Below are positions 1-9,309 of a stretch of DNA of 64,000 nucleotides, piece by piece. The notes under the pieces were generated by a model. The model was not told the DNA's origin and did not search any database. It saw nothing but the letters and a program-made list of their open reading frames with translations. Within the stretch, counting starts at the first letter, position 1. Each line of letters opens with the position of its first letter. The stretch comes from Enterobacter chengduensis (GTDB lineage: Bacteria > Pseudomonadota > Gammaproteobacteria > Enterobacterales > Enterobacteriaceae): assembly GCF_001984825.2 (NCBI RefSeq), contig NZ_CP043318.1:62001-126000 (forward strand), read 5' to 3'. A program made the position numbers and the translations under genes.

Positions 1-358
1 GCAGGCGCGATTCCGCCTGCTGAACCTTGTTCTGCACCTGTACCTGCGCGGTGTCCGGGTCGGTTCCCTGCTCGAAGGTGACGGTAATGCTCACCGACCC
101 GTCCGAGCTGCTGGTGGAGGTGAAGTAGAGCAGGTTATCCAGCCCGGTCAGCTGCTGCTCGATCACCTGCGTCACGCTGTTTTCCAGCGTCTGCGCGGAG
201 GCACCGGTGTAGGTGGCCGAGATTTTGATCGACGGCGGAGCGACGTCCGGGTACTGCGCCACCGGCAGCGTGCGGATCGCCAGCATCCCGGCGAGCATGA
301 TGAGAATGGCGATAACCCAGGCAAACACTGGGCGTCGCACGAAGAAACGGGAAAACAT
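1..358 (-). CDS. RND efflux pump inner-membrane permease (AcrB/AcrF family), N-terminal part
   Basis: Only the first 119 residues are present; the gene runs off the left edge. The start reads [18 protein letters not shown], followed by the first membrane helix and then the porter-domain motif [20 protein letters not shown], all typical of AcrB/AcrF/MexB-type drug-proton antiporters. The ATG overlaps the TGA of the adaptor gene by one base, so the two are translationally coupled and form one efflux operon. In this family the trimeric permease sits in the inner membrane and exports drugs, dyes and bile salts through TolC. Whether it is AcrF or a lineage-specific paralogue (such as the Eef pump of Enterobacter) cannot be decided from this fragment. 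Confidence 0.93.
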   Translation of the reverse strand, partial: MFSRFFVRRPVFAWVIAILIMLAGMLAIRTLPVAQYPDVAPPSIKISATYTGASAQTLENSVTQVIEQQLTGLDNLLYFTSTSSSDGSVSITVTFEQGTDPDTAQVQVQNKVQQAESRL

Positions 359-1479
359 CAGACATTTCCTCCGCTGGCTTTCATCTCTTCGGCTTTCACT
401 TCCTGCCCGGCGGTCACTTTGTCGGTGCCTTCCACAATCAGCTTATCGCCCGCCTTGAGGCCGCTCAGCACCAGCCATTTGTCGCCGTAGGTGTCGCCCG
501 TCTCCAGCTGACGCTGCTCAACCTTGTTGCTGGCATTGACCACCAACGCGGTGGCGGTGCCTTTGGCATCGCGGGAGATGCCCTGCTGCGGCGCGAGGAT
601 CGCGTTGTTCATGATACCTTCATCCACCCTGGCGCGAACGAACATCCCCGGCAGGAGCTGGTGCTGCGGGTTCGGGAAGACGGCGCGCAGCGTGACCGAG
701 CCGGTTGATTCATCCACCGCCACTTCGGTTAACGCCAGACGGCCTTTCTCGCTGTAGGTGCTGCCGTCTTCGAGGATTAGCGACACACTTAGCGTATCGC
801 TATTGGTGGCGAGGGTTTGCCTGCGTAAACGCAGCAGATCGGCGCTGGAACGCGTGAGATCGACGTACATGCTGTCCAGTCCGCGAACGGTGGCGAGCGT
901 GGTATCCTGCTGGGCGGTCACCAGCGCGCCGGGCGTGACGGAGGAGATGCCGATGCGTCCGGCAATCGGCGCGGTCACGGTGGTCCAGTTAAGGTTAATG
1001 CGCGCGCTCTCCTGCGCGGCCTTCTTTGACTCGACGCTGGCCTTGTCCTGCGCGCAGGTGGACTTCGCGTCCTCTGCGTCCTGGCGCGACACGCCGTCGT
1101 CTTTCACCAGCTGCGCATAGCGCTGGGCCTTCTGGCAGTCGGCTGCTACCAGCGCCTGCGCCTGCTTCAGCGCCGCTGCGGCTTCATCAAACGCCGCGCG
1201 GTAGCTGGAAGGGTCAATTTGATACAACGCCTGTCCGGCCTTGACCGTATCGCCTTCGGTGAATAGGCGCTTCTGGATAATGCCGCCCACCTGCGGGCGC
1301 ACTTCGGCGCTCATGGCGGCGGCGGTGCGGCCGGTCAGTTCGCTGACGACGGAAACAGGCTGGCTCATGAGAGTGACAATCCCCACTTCCGGAAGAGGAC
1401 GCTGGGGAGCAGATGTTTGCACATTATCGCACCCGGTCAGGAGAAATAATGCCGCGATGGAGGTTGTTATGTTTTTCAT
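358..1479 (-). CDS. RND efflux periplasmic adaptor lipoprotein (AcrA/AcrE family)
   Basis: 373 residues. A lipobox (LFLLTGC) near residue 17 predicts a lipid-anchored periplasmic protein. The order is typical of membrane fusion proteins: a biotinyl-lipoyl half ([33 protein letters not shown]), an alpha-helical hairpin at roughly 95-165, the second lipoyl half ([18 protein letters not shown]), and a beta-barrel with [30 protein letters not shown] split across residues 245-275. This last segment strongly resembles AcrE/AcrA. It bridges the downstream permease and TolC. It is the first gene of the operon and reads leftward. The whole-family assignment is certain; the exact orthologue is not. Confidence 0.93.
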   Translation of the reverse strand: MKNITTSIAALFLLTGCDNVQTSAPQRPLPEVGIVTLMSQPVSVVSELTGRTAAAMSAEVRPQVGGIIQKRLFTEGDTVKAGQALYQIDPSSYRAAFDEAAAALKQAQALVAADCQKAQRYAQLVKDDGVSRQDAEDAKSTCAQDKASVESKKAAQESARINLNWTTVTAPIAGRIGISSVTPGALVTAQQDTTLATVRGLDSMYVDLTRSSADLLRLRRQTLATNSDTLSVSLILEDGSTYSEKGRLALTEVAVDESTGSVTLRAVFPNPQHQLLPGMFVRARVDEGIMNNAILAPQQGISRDAKGTATALVVNASNKVEQRQLETGDTYGDKWLVLSGLKAGDKLIVEGTDKVTAGQEVKAEEMKASGGNV

Positions 1480-1563
1480 AATCTTTTTCCAGGGTGAACG
1501 ACGCCTGCCCCGTTAATGGCTTAACAGGGAGGAGGGCTATTTAAAGGCACAGCGATACCGCAT

Positions 1564-1580
1564 CTCTGGCAGAGCCAGAA
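1564..1580. promoter_or_regulatory. Short inverted repeat between the TetR gene and the adaptor gene
   Basis: TCTGGC-AGA-GCCAGA at 1565-1579 is a perfect inverted repeat in the 148-base gap upstream of the efflux operon. It could be an operator for that operon. This is inferred from position only. Confidence 0.3.
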
Positions 1581-1627
1581 ATGTAAAAAAGGGGAATTAC
1601 TTATTCCCGCTAATTATTCATATGCGA

Positions 1628-2197
1628 TTACTTCGCAGAGAAAAGCATATTTAAAATATCCTGATAAAGGGGTTCTAATTGTTCTGACGGGACTTTTAAC
1701 GGCGTGAGTCGTCGATAAATCGTCCCCTCAATCATCACGGCGGTAATCTCCACGCAGCAGCGAATATGCTCGTCGCTCAGGTGGGGAAACTGCTTTTTCA
1801 GGTGCTCGCAGGCGTTGGCGAACATGCGCGATTCGGCTTCGATCAGCATCGTCGCCACCTGCGGATTACGCGTGGCCTCCGCGGACATTTCCAGCATCAG
1901 TGCATCGTCATCTTCGTTGAGGGTCTGTCGCCAGGCGAGCGCCTGCGGCATACCTTCCACCAGGGTTTTACCCTGCATCTCCTCGATGCGCGAGTCGATG
2001 ATGCGGCGGATCATCTCTTCGATAATCGCGTCTTTGTTGCTGAAATAACGGTAAATTTGCCCGACGCTAAGCTTCGCCTCGCTGGCTATCTGCGACATGC
2101 TGGCGGCGTGAAATCCGCTGGCGCGAAAGCAACGACGCGCGGCGGTGATGATTTCGTCCTGACGTTGTTTTTGTCGTTCTTCCAGCTTTGTGCTCAT
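1628..2197 (-). CDS. TetR/AcrR-family transcriptional regulator
   Basis: 189 residues. The N-terminal helix-turn-helix (residues about 15-55; GFHAASMSQIASEAKLSVGQ then IYRYFSNKD) is canonical TetR. The C-terminal part is a ligand-binding and dimerisation domain that I cannot assign to a ligand. It lies 148 bases upstream of the efflux adaptor gene in the same direction, so it is the likely local repressor of the pump, as AcrR, AcrS or EefR are for theirs. An 18-base near-palindrome sits just upstream of its start and suggests autoregulation. Confidence 0.93.
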   Translation of the reverse strand: MSTKLEERQKQRQDEIITAARRCFRASGFHAASMSQIASEAKLSVGQIYRYFSNKDAIIEEMIRRIIDSRIEEMQGKTLVEGMPQALAWRQTLNEDDDALMLEMSAEATRNPQVATMLIEAESRMFANACEHLKKQFPHLSDEHIRCCVEITAVMIEGTIYRRLTPLKVPSEQLEPLYQDILNMLFSAK

Positions 2198-2217
2198 CGT
2201 CGGCTATCGTGTAAAAG

Positions 2218-2235
2218 TGAGAATGATCGTTCTCA
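2218..2235. promoter_or_regulatory. Candidate TetR operator (18-base near-palindrome)
   Basis: TGAGAATGATCGTTCTCA is palindromic except for one base pair and is centred on GATC. It lies 21 bases upstream of the TetR gene start on the minus strand, where an autoregulatory operator would be expected. Binding is inferred. Confidence 0.5.
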
Positions 2236-2383
2236 GTATACGTTTTGGGTGCGTATTGGAAAGGCCTTTTTTATTTAGATATTGAGGGAATGTTTCCGTA
2301 TTTAAAAAATGGAGGGAATGAGGAGTTTTTGTGGAGGTTAAGCTGTGAGATATTCAGATTGCATAGAAAATATGGAGAGAAAA

Positions 2384-2803
2384 ATGCACCTGAGCATAAC
2401 AAATAATGTAACGCCCGCTGAAAAAGAAGAGTTATTTGTGGGGTTAAGAGCCTATAACGGGCAATTTTTGGATATGACGACCTTTAGCGGCGACATTGGC
2501 GTTTACGTACGAGACGATAAAGGCGTCATGCTCGGCGGGCTAATTGGGGTGCGTAAAGGCGACTGGCTGAATATCGACTATCTCTGGGTCAGCGAGACCG
2601 TGCGCGGATCCGGCGTGGGCAGCCAGCTCATCAAAACGGCCGAAGAGGAAGCCAGGCGCAAAGGCTGCAAGCACGCGCTGGTCGATACCGCCAGCTTCCA
2701 GGCGCGCCCGTTCTATGAAAAACAGGGGTACCGGCTGCAAATGTCTTTGCAGGATTATCCTTATCCGGGCATGCAGCGGCATTATCTCGCGAAAGCCCTT
2801 TAA
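2384..2803 (+). CDS. GNAT-family N-acetyltransferase
   Basis: 139 residues from the ATG at 2384, chosen because GGAGAGA lies just upstream; an in-frame GTG at 2345 lacks a comparable site. The acetyl-CoA binding motif ([20 protein letters not shown]) lies at about residues 80-100, preceded by the strand [10 protein letters not shown], and the C-terminal motif [10 protein letters not shown] is typical of GNAT enzymes. It probably acetylates a small molecule or a protein amine in the cytoplasm; the substrate is unknown. It is monocistronic, ending just before a REP sequence. Confidence 0.88.
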   Translation: MHLSITNNVTPAEKEELFVGLRAYNGQFLDMTTFSGDIGVYVRDDKGVMLGGLIGVRKGDWLNIDYLWVSETVRGSGVGSQLIKTAEEEARRKGCKHALVDTASFQARPFYEKQGYRLQMSLQDYPYPGMQRHYLAKAL

Positions 2804-2814
2804 GCTCTGAATCC

Positions 2815-2846
2815 GTAGGCCGGGTAAGCGCACCGCTACCCGGCAA
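2815..2846. repeat. REP-type extragenic palindrome
   Basis: GTAGGCCGGGTAAGCG followed by a matching CGCTACCCGGC arm, the usual enterobacterial REP layout, between the GNAT gene and nlpA. Confidence 0.75.
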
Positions 2847-2950
2847 TACCCGCATATAACTTATCCTTCTTATTGATTCTTTTTCGGTTTTTATTTCACC
2901 GCCTCGTTGTCGATATAGTCACTACAACATTTAGCAAAAGGAACTGTCTT

Positions 2951-3751
2951 GTGAAACGTCGATTGGGTGCTCTGGTACTTGCTGGCCTGCTGCTGGCAGG
3001 GTGCGATCAAAGTGGCAGCGATGCCAAACACATTAAAGTGGGCGTCATCAACGGCGCCGAGCAGGACGTGGCGGAAGTCGCCAAAAAGGTGGCGAAAGAG
3101 AAATATGGCCTGGACGTGGAGCTGGTGGGCTTCAGCGGCTCGCTGTTGCCTAACGATGCCACCAACCAGGGCGAGCTGGATGCTAACGTCTTTCAGCATC
3201 GCCCGTTCCTCGCTGAGGATAACAAGGCGCATGGCTACAGGCTGGTCGCCGTGGCGAACACCTTCGTGTTCCCGATGGCCGGTTATTCACGCAAAATCAA
3301 ATCCGTCTCGGATCTGAAGGACGGCGCGACCATTGCCATTCCAAACGACCCGACCAACCTTGGCCGCGCGCTGTTGCTGCTGCAAAAAGAGAAGCTCATC
3401 ACCCTGAAGCCGGACACCGGCCTGCTGCCGACGGCGCTGGATATTACCGCCAACCCTAAAAAGCTGAACATCATGGAGCTGGAAGGGGCGCAGCTGCCGC
3501 GCGTGCTGGACGACCCGAAAGTGGATGTTGCCATTATCAGCACCACCTATATCCAGCAAACCGGACTGTCGCCGGTGCATGACAGCGTCTTCATTGAAGA
3601 TAAAAATTCGCCGTACGTGAACATCGTGGTGACGCGCGAAGACAACAAAGACGCGGAAAACGTGAAGGAATTTATCCAGTCGTATCAGTCACCGGAAGTG
3701 GCGAAAGCGGCGGAGACGATCTTTAACGGCGGAGCGGTTCCGGGCTGGTAA
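2951..3751 (+). CDS. nlpA: NlpA lipoprotein, MetQ-like substrate-binding protein
   Basis: 266 residues from the GTG at 2951 (AAAGGA upstream), which places a signal peptide and lipobox LLLAGC at the N-terminus; earlier in-frame starts would add residues before the signal sequence. The mature region (DAKHIKVGVINGAEQDVAEV, PNDPTNLGRALLLLQKE, and the end FNGGAVPGW) closely matches E. coli NlpA, an inner-membrane lipoprotein of the MetQ family that binds methionine and contributes to methionine import and vesicle formation. E. coli nlpA also lies near selC, so the position fits. No ABC transporter genes adjoin it. Confidence 0.95.
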   Translation: MKRRLGALVLAGLLLAGCDQSGSDAKHIKVGVINGAEQDVAEVAKKVAKEKYGLDVELVGFSGSLLPNDATNQGELDANVFQHRPFLAEDNKAHGYRLVAVANTFVFPMAGYSRKIKSVSDLKDGATIAIPNDPTNLGRALLLLQKEKLITLKPDTGLLPTALDITANPKKLNIMELEGAQLPRVLDDPKVDVAIISTTYIQQTGLSPVHDSVFIEDKNSPYVNIVVTREDNKDAENVKEFIQSYQSPEVAKAAETIFNGGAVPGW

Positions 3752-3871
3752 ATTCTGCCTGAAAACGCCGGTTTTAAATTGGCCCGATTCCATCGGTAAT
3801 CGCCCTTTAACCCACAGCGTGACCTGCGACGTCGGGCTATCCTCCTTATCACACCAACCGGAGGATAGCCC

Positions 3872-4651
3872 ATGAACATTACCCACATTCGCAACGCCAC
3901 CCAGCTGATTACCTACGCCGGCAAACGTCTTTTAATCGACCCAATGCTGGCGCCAAAGGGCGCTTATCCGGGCTTCCCCGGTACGGCGCATGCCGAACGC
4001 CGCAACCCGACGGTCGAACTCCCCGTTGACGTCAACACGCTGCTGGACGCCGACGCGGTGATTGTCACCCACACCCATGACGATCACTGGGATCGCGCAG
4101 CGGTAGAGCTGATCGCCAAAGACAAACCGATCTACGTGCAAAACGATCGTGACGCCGCGCTGCTGCGCAGCCAGGGGTTTAGCAACCTGACGGTCATGAC
4201 CGACGCGACCTTCTTCGGCGATATTCAGATTACGAAAACCCACGGCGGCCAGCACGGTACCGATCGCGCTTACGCCGTGCCCGAACTGGCGGAGCGGCTG
4301 GGCGAGGCCTGCGGCGTGGTGCTGCGTCATACCGATGAGAAGACGCTCTATCTTGCAGGAGATACGATCTGGCGCGATGAGGTGGCGGCCGATATGCAAA
4401 AACATCAGCCGGATGTTGTGGTGCTGAACGCGGGCTATGCCCACGTCATTGGTTTTGGGCCCATCATTATGGGCCAGGAGGATGTGCTCAACGTCCATTT
4501 CCTGCTGCCGCAGGCCAACATTGTGGCGAGCCATATGGAGGCGATTAACCACTGCCTGCTGACCCGTAGCGCGCTGCGTGAGTACGTTGAAGCCAATCAG
4601 GTGAGTGACGCGGTGAGCATTCCCCAGGATGGCGAAACCGTTATATTCTGA
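3872..4651 (+). CDS. Metallo-beta-lactamase-fold hydrolase (UlaG-like)
   Basis: 259 residues. The metal-binding signature HTHDDH is at residues 67-72, a further metal motif AGDTIW at 162-167, and a late SHME at about 215. This is the class of MBL-fold enzymes that includes UlaG-like lactonases and other ring-opening hydrolases; the substrate is unknown. GGAGG precedes the ATG. The next gene, a GlxA-type regulator, starts 26 bases downstream on the same strand, so the two probably form an operon and the regulator may sense the substrate. Confidence 0.87.
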   Translation: MNITHIRNATQLITYAGKRLLIDPMLAPKGAYPGFPGTAHAERRNPTVELPVDVNTLLDADAVIVTHTHDDHWDRAAVELIAKDKPIYVQNDRDAALLRSQGFSNLTVMTDATFFGDIQITKTHGGQHGTDRAYAVPELAERLGEACGVVLRHTDEKTLYLAGDTIWRDEVAADMQKHQPDVVVLNAGYAHVIGFGPIIMGQEDVLNVHFLLPQANIVASHMEAINHCLLTRSALREYVEANQVSDAVSIPQDGETVIF

Positions 4652-4677
4652 GTGCGTTAAAGGGAAAGGAGAGACAG

Positions 4678-5631
4678 ATGTCGCTAATCAACGTCGCGAT
4701 TGTCGCGGTAGACGGGTTCAGCCCGTTCCACTACTCCGTTCCCTGCATTCTGTTTGGCGATTCCGTCTCCGGCGAAAAGCGCTTTAACGTAACGATCTGC
4801 GCCGAAAAGCCAGGCTTGTTGACCTCAAAAGACGGGTTCGCGCTCATCGCCACGCAGGATTATTCTGCCCTCGGGCAGGCCGATATCGTTGTCGTGCCTT
4901 ACTGGCAGCACGTCCTGGAACGGCCGCCTCAGGCGCTGCTCGACGGCCTGGTGCAGGCAAGAGACAGCGGCGCGGAGATCGTCGGGCTATGCCTGGGGTC
5001 GTTTGTGCTGGCCTATGCGGGGATCCTCGACGGCAAACGAGCAGCCACCCACTGGGAATTCGAACATCAGTTCCAGTCGCTCTTCCCAAACGTTCGGCTG
5101 GATATCAACGCTCTCTACGTGGATGACGGCAATATCATCACCTCTGCCGGTACCGCCGCCGCGCTGGACTGCTGCCTGTACATCATTCGCCAGCGCTTTG
5201 GCAGCGTAGTCGCCAACCAGATTGCCCGGCGGATGATTGTGCCGCCGCACCGCGAGGGCGGTCAGGCGCAGTTCATTGCTCAGCCGGTACCGAAAGATAC
5301 CCGGGACGGACGCATTAACTGCCTGATCGACTACCTGCAGCAGCACATTACCGAACCGCATAGCCTGGACTCGCTGGCGGAAGTCGTTTCGATGAGCCGC
5401 CGCACGCTGACCCGTCATTTTGTTAAAGCCACGGGGATGAGCGTTGCCGACTGGCTTACCGCTGAACGCCTGCGGCGCAGCCAGATCCTGCTTGAAGCCG
5501 GAAATATGCCCATCGAGAGCGTGGCGGAGCTGGTGGGATATCATTCCGCCGTGACCTGGAGGCAGCAGTTTAAGGCGCGTTTTGGGGTAAGTCCTGCGGA
5601 GTGGCGAAAGACGTTTCGGGCTCGATTGTAG
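4678..5631 (+). CDS. GlxA-family transcriptional regulator (DJ-1/PfpI domain plus AraC helix-turn-helix)
   Basis: 317 residues. Residues 1-180 form a DJ-1/PfpI-like domain with the nucleophile-elbow segment GLCLGSFVLAYAG; residues about 220-315 carry two AraC-type helix-turn-helix units (LAEVVSMSRRTLTRHF; VAELVGYHSAVTWRQQFKAR) and end in the characteristic RFGVSPAEWR. This architecture is seen in GlxA, FtrA and related activators. AAAGGAGA precedes the ATG. It is probably co-transcribed with the MBL-fold hydrolase upstream. Confidence 0.93.
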   Translation: MSLINVAIVAVDGFSPFHYSVPCILFGDSVSGEKRFNVTICAEKPGLLTSKDGFALIATQDYSALGQADIVVVPYWQHVLERPPQALLDGLVQARDSGAEIVGLCLGSFVLAYAGILDGKRAATHWEFEHQFQSLFPNVRLDINALYVDDGNIITSAGTAAALDCCLYIIRQRFGSVVANQIARRMIVPPHREGGQAQFIAQPVPKDTRDGRINCLIDYLQQHITEPHSLDSLAEVVSMSRRTLTRHFVKATGMSVADWLTAERLRRSQILLEAGNMPIESVAELVGYHSAVTWRQQFKARFGVSPAEWRKTFRARL

Positions 5632-5658
5632 GCCGGGAAAGCGTAGCGCCACCCGGCA
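5628..5658. repeat. REP-type extragenic palindrome
   Basis: GTAGGCCGGGAAAGCGTAG with a matching GCGCCACCCGGC arm lies between two convergent genes and overlaps the last codon of the GlxA-like gene. Confidence 0.7.
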
Positions 5659-5659
5659 T

Positions 5660-6748
5660 TTACCCCAGCCTCTCCACCTTCGTCTCCCCCTCCGCCATCG
5701 ACAGCTGGTACAGCGAAAACGATCGCTGCTTCTCAATCAACTTCGCCAGCTCCGGCGAGTGGCTGGTGAGCCAGATCTGCGAGTAGCGGCTGGCCTCGGC
5801 GATTAAGCTCGCCAGCGCGGGCAGCATCTGCGGGTGCAGGCTGTTTTCCGGTTCGTTCAACGCGATAAACGCCGGTGGGCGCGGGCTGAGCAAGGCCACC
5901 GCCAGGCACAGAAAGCGCAGGGTGCCGTCGGAGAACTCCGCCGGTTCCAGCGGCCTGCTCAGCCCCTCGCGCTGCATCATCATGCGAAAACGCCCGCCGG
6001 TGTTGTCGCTGTAAAACACGCAGCCGGGGAAGGCCTGGTCAAGGATGCGCATCAGCAGCAGCTCGTCGCCAATCTCAACGATGGTCTGAAACGCCGCCGC
6101 CAGGTTGGCACCGTCGCTGGCCAGCACCGGGGAACGGAACCCGACCTGCGGGGCACGCATCGCCGAGCCGGATGAGACGGAAAACTCATGATAAAAGCGC
6201 CAGTTACGCAGGGACTCGCGCATCTGCGACACTTCCGGGTAAAGATGCGGTTCGCCGAGCTGTCCGAATACCGATTCGTTCTCGTACAGCGTGCCGCTGT
6301 GGGTCACCTTCTCGTGATGCACGTTATTCAGAAACACGGCCTGATTCTTACGCTTCATCAGCTGTGACGACGGGCGTCGATGCTGGCCGCTCAGCCAGAT
6401 GGACTCCTCTTTGATCACCGGGTCGAGCTGAAACTGCGAGGGATAGGGCAGCCTCTCTACAAACCCGACCTGCAGCTCGTATTCATAGGTCTCTGTTTCC
6501 ACCGCCAGATTCATCCGCCGCAGCTGGTCGCTGCGGGTTTTGCCCGCCCAGAACACCTTCAGGATGCCGCCCTCGTTCGCCAGCGCCTGGGAGAACTGCC
6601 CCTGGGCGGCGCTGTGCATCAGGTGTATCGCCTTGTAAATATTGGATTTCCCGGTGCCGTTTGGGCCGAAGACGATGTTGAGCTGCTCCAGCTCCAGCGA
6701 CATCTCGCGGATGGATCGGTAGTTTTGAATGTGCAGGGTGTTGATCAC
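5660..6748 (-). CDS. AAA-family ATPase (RecF/OLD-like, SMC-type)
   Basis: 362 residues. The start (LHIQNYRSIREMSLEL) is typical of RecF/SMC-type ATPases; Walker A GPNGTGKS is at residues 28-35. Near residue 295 the signature FSDGTLRFLCL is followed by the Walker B region FIALNEPENSLHP, with Asn where many relatives have Asp, as in a large subgroup of these ATPases. A final LTSHSPELAKLI holds the conserved His. No nuclease (TOPRIM) domain follows, so it differs from OLD. The function is unknown; it stands alone. Confidence 0.88.
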   Translation of the reverse strand: MINTLHIQNYRSIREMSLELEQLNIVFGPNGTGKSNIYKAIHLMHSAAQGQFSQALANEGGILKVFWAGKTRSDQLRRMNLAVETETYEYELQVGFVERLPYPSQFQLDPVIKEESIWLSGQHRRPSSQLMKRKNQAVFLNNVHHEKVTHSGTLYENESVFGQLGEPHLYPEVSQMRESLRNWRFYHEFSVSSGSAMRAPQVGFRSPVLASDGANLAAAFQTIVEIGDELLLMRILDQAFPGCVFYSDNTGGRFRMMMQREGLSRPLEPAEFSDGTLRFLCLAVALLSPRPPAFIALNEPENSLHPQMLPALASLIAEASRYSQIWLTSHSPELAKLIEKQRSFSLYQLSMAEGETKVERLG

Positions 6749-6894
6749 GGGCAGGCCCCTTTTTGCAGAATAAGCCTGTATATAATCACAGTCTTTGAGG
6801 TTAAATGCAAAAAAGAGACGACAGTGAGGATGTCGTCTAAACGGGGTACTGCTTTGGGCCTCTAAGGGTCAATGGGGCCTTCGCATTTTTATCA

Positions 6895-7854
6895 TCACTT
6901 GACTGCCAGACGCAGACCCAAATCATCAGGATAGGGATCAAAGTAGTTTTGCGTCATCAGATACCGGTCGGGGTATTCGGCCAGGTAGTGCTTCAGCAGC
7001 GTGATCGGGGCAAGGATAGGCAACTGTCCGTTGCGATAGTGCAGGATCACGTCGCGCAGCTCGCCGCGCTGGCGGGTGTTCAGCTGGTTACGGAAGTATC
7101 CTTGAATATGCATCAGCACGTTGGTGTGGTTCTTCCGCGAAGCCGGTTTTTTCAGAATGGTCATCAGCTTTTCCCGGTACGCCACGAAGAAGGCGTCCAG
7201 ATCTTCCCACTCGTGCAGCGTGGCAACGAACGGGCCGATTTCGCGGTAGCCCGCCTGATGGTGCGCCAGCAGCTGAAGCTTGTAGCGGCTGTGAAAGTCC
7301 AGCAGCGCGCGGCGGGTCAGGCCGTTGGCGCGAATCGTGTTCAGCTCATGCAGCGCAAAAACGCGCTCGACGAAGTTTTCCCGCAGCACCGGGTCGTGCA
7401 GGCGTCCATCCTCCTCCACGGGTAGCCACGGCCAGGTTTCAAGAAGGGCGGCGGTGAACAGCCCGACCCCCTCCTTGCGGCCCCGGTTGCCGTTTTCATC
7501 ATACAGCCGCACGCGTTCCATGCCGCAGCTTGGGGATTTTGCGCAGACGATAAAACCGGCGAGATCGCCGATTTTCGGCAAGAAGTCTGCGGTAAAGTCC
7601 GCCATCTTCTGCGTAACGTCCTCGTGAGGCGCGTGGCTGAACCGCATCTGGGTTTCACCGCGGTCCGTCACGATCAGACGCAGCGCCGGGCGAGGCGTCG
7701 GCAGACCTATCGCCATTTCCGGGCAGACGGGGCGGAAATTCACCCACTGGGCCAGCTCATCCATGACGAAGCCCATACGCTTGTGTCCGCCGTCAAAGCG
7801 TACGGCGGATCCGGTCAAACATCCGCTAATACCGAGCACAGGTTTCGTTGTCAT
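6895..7854 (-). CDS. DUF523 and DUF1722 domain protein (YbgA-like fusion)
   Basis: 319 residues. The N-terminal half is DUF523 (GISGCLTGSAVRFDGGHKR; later CAKSPSCGMERVRLY); the C-terminal half is DUF1722, the domain of E. coli YbgA (FHSRYKLQLLAHH, then a long helical tail). The biochemical role is unknown. YbgA is encoded next to photolyase in E. coli, and homologues often occur in light-response clusters with MerR regulators and lipocalins; here an MlrA-like MerR gene and blc lie within 2.5 kb, but no photolyase gene is seen. Confidence 0.88.
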   Translation of the reverse strand: MTTKPVLGISGCLTGSAVRFDGGHKRMGFVMDELAQWVNFRPVCPEMAIGLPTPRPALRLIVTDRGETQMRFSHAPHEDVTQKMADFTADFLPKIGDLAGFIVCAKSPSCGMERVRLYDENGNRGRKEGVGLFTAALLETWPWLPVEEDGRLHDPVLRENFVERVFALHELNTIRANGLTRRALLDFHSRYKLQLLAHHQAGYREIGPFVATLHEWEDLDAFFVAYREKLMTILKKPASRKNHTNVLMHIQGYFRNQLNTRQRGELRDVILHYRNGQLPILAPITLLKHYLAEYPDRYLMTQNYFDPYPDDLGLRLAVK

Positions 7855-7956
7855 GGTGTGGTCCTCCCGTTCATATAATTAAAACTTACACAACATGACT
7901 AATTTGTCCAAGTATTCGCAGAACTATTTTTTTTATTCCTTTAAAATCAATGCGGC

Positions 7957-8367
7957 TTAACTGCCCTTATAGGTTGAGTAACCGTACTGGCTCAGCAGAA
8001 GCGGGATGTGCAGCTTTTCGTTGGTGCGGGTAACGGTAAACAGCACCGGGATCTCCGGGAAGAAGGTCTCCAGCTTTTTGCCGTGGAAGTACTCTGCGGT
8101 TTTGAAGGTCACTTTATACACGCCGGGCTGCATGTCCTGGTCCTGCGGATAGAGCGATTTGATGCGTCCGTCGCGGTCGGTTTTGCCGCTGGCAACCGGG
8201 GTCCATTTATCCTGCTGTTGCTTCTCCAGCGTAACGGTCACGTCGGATGGCGGCATCCCGGTTTGCTGGTCGAGAATGTGGACGCTTAGCGTGCCGACAG
8301 GGGCGCTAAAGGCAGCAGGGGCAAAGGCCATCGAGGCCAGGAACAGCAGAGGGGCAGTTTTTTTCAT
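7957..8367 (-). CDS. hiuH: Hydroxyisourate hydrolase (transthyretin-related protein), periplasmic
   Basis: 136 residues with a Sec signal peptide (cleavage near AFSA-PVG, residue 22). The mature part has the family motifs LSVHILDQQTG (active-site His), TDRDGRI, and the C-terminal YSTYKGS; most members end YRGS, so Lys replaces Arg. The enzyme hydrolyses 5-hydroxyisourate in urate breakdown. E. coli HiuH is also exported. No other urate-pathway genes adjoin it here. Confidence 0.92.
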   Translation of the reverse strand: MKKTAPLLFLASMAFAPAAFSAPVGTLSVHILDQQTGMPPSDVTVTLEKQQQDKWTPVASGKTDRDGRIKSLYPQDQDMQPGVYKVTFKTAEYFHGKKLETFFPEIPVLFTVTRTNEKLHIPLLLSQYGYSTYKGS

Positions 8368-8466
8368 GGTGTTTTCCTGTGGAGTTGTTCGTCACAGGAA
8401 AACGTTAGCATCTGCGGCGCGGGAAAATATTCAACTTTTCGTGAAGATTCCCACAGCAGAAAATGA

Positions 8467-9192
8467 TCAGAGGATAATCACTTCAAGCGATACCTGCTGC
8501 TGCCACTGCTCAAGCTGTTTTTTCCGCCCGGCGGTGAGCTTGCCGCTGGTGACCAAAAGCCATTTACGCTCCGGGAAAATTTCCGGTGCCAGCGCGTCGG
8601 GGGGAACCGGCAGGATGTCGATTCGGTGGCCCTGCCCGGTGCGCGCTAAGGCTTCGAGCCAGATCTCGCACGGGTCGTTGAGGTGCCAGCCGCTGAGGAG
8701 AATGTTGTCGCCCGGCGCTTTTTTATCGCCCTCAAGGCAAAACGAGGTGTAGGCGATGATGATGCCGTCGAGGATCGCGCGCAGGGTCATGGCGGCGGCG
8801 ACGTTAGCCGAGACCTGGCTGCGCAGCGGACGCAGCACGTTCGCGACCAGCTCCGGCCTTGGGTACTCGCGTCCGGCGTCGTAAATCATCTGGCGCAGGG
8901 ACTCGACTTTGCCGTCCTGCAGGCGTTGCAGCATGTTCTGCTGCAGGGTTTGCCAGTTGTTGGTCCGCCCCGGCATAGGGCGTTCCAGCAGCGGTTTAAC
9001 CTGGCCAATCGGGACGCCTTTTTTGACCCAGTCGAGGATTTTCAGCGCCTGCTGGACGTCCGCATCGCTGTACTGGCGGTGGCCGCCTTCCGTGCGCTGT
9101 GGCTTGAGTAAACCATAGCGACGCTGCCACGCCCGAAGGGTGGTGGCGGTAATGCCGCTGAGTCTGGCGAATTCGCCGATGGAGTAAGCCAT
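8467..9192 (-). CDS. MerR-family regulator, MlrA/BluR-like
   Basis: 241 residues. The N-terminal winged helix reads YSIGEFARLSGITATTLRAW then RRYGLLKPQRTEGGHRQYSDAD, almost identical in layout to MlrA. The C-terminal half resembles the MlrA/BluR domain, related to cobalamin-binding modules, but I see no clear DxHxxG motif, so B12 binding is not supported. MlrA activates csgD and BluR represses blue-light-responsive genes in E. coli. The gene is divergent from blc, so it may control the lipocalin through the 117-base gap between them. Confidence 0.88.
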   Translation of the reverse strand: MAYSIGEFARLSGITATTLRAWQRRYGLLKPQRTEGGHRQYSDADVQQALKILDWVKKGVPIGQVKPLLERPMPGRTNNWQTLQQNMLQRLQDGKVESLRQMIYDAGREYPRPELVANVLRPLRSQVSANVAAAMTLRAILDGIIIAYTSFCLEGDKKAPGDNILLSGWHLNDPCEIWLEALARTGQGHRIDILPVPPDALAPEIFPERKWLLVTSGKLTAGRKKQLEQWQQQVSLEVIIL

Positions 9193-9309
9193 GTCCGTGT
9201 CCAGAGTGGAGGAATACTCTCAATATACTACGAATTTTCCCGAACGGGATGAAGCGCCGAAACGGTGCACTACACTTAACATCCAACCGTGCAAATGAAA
9301 GGAATTCTC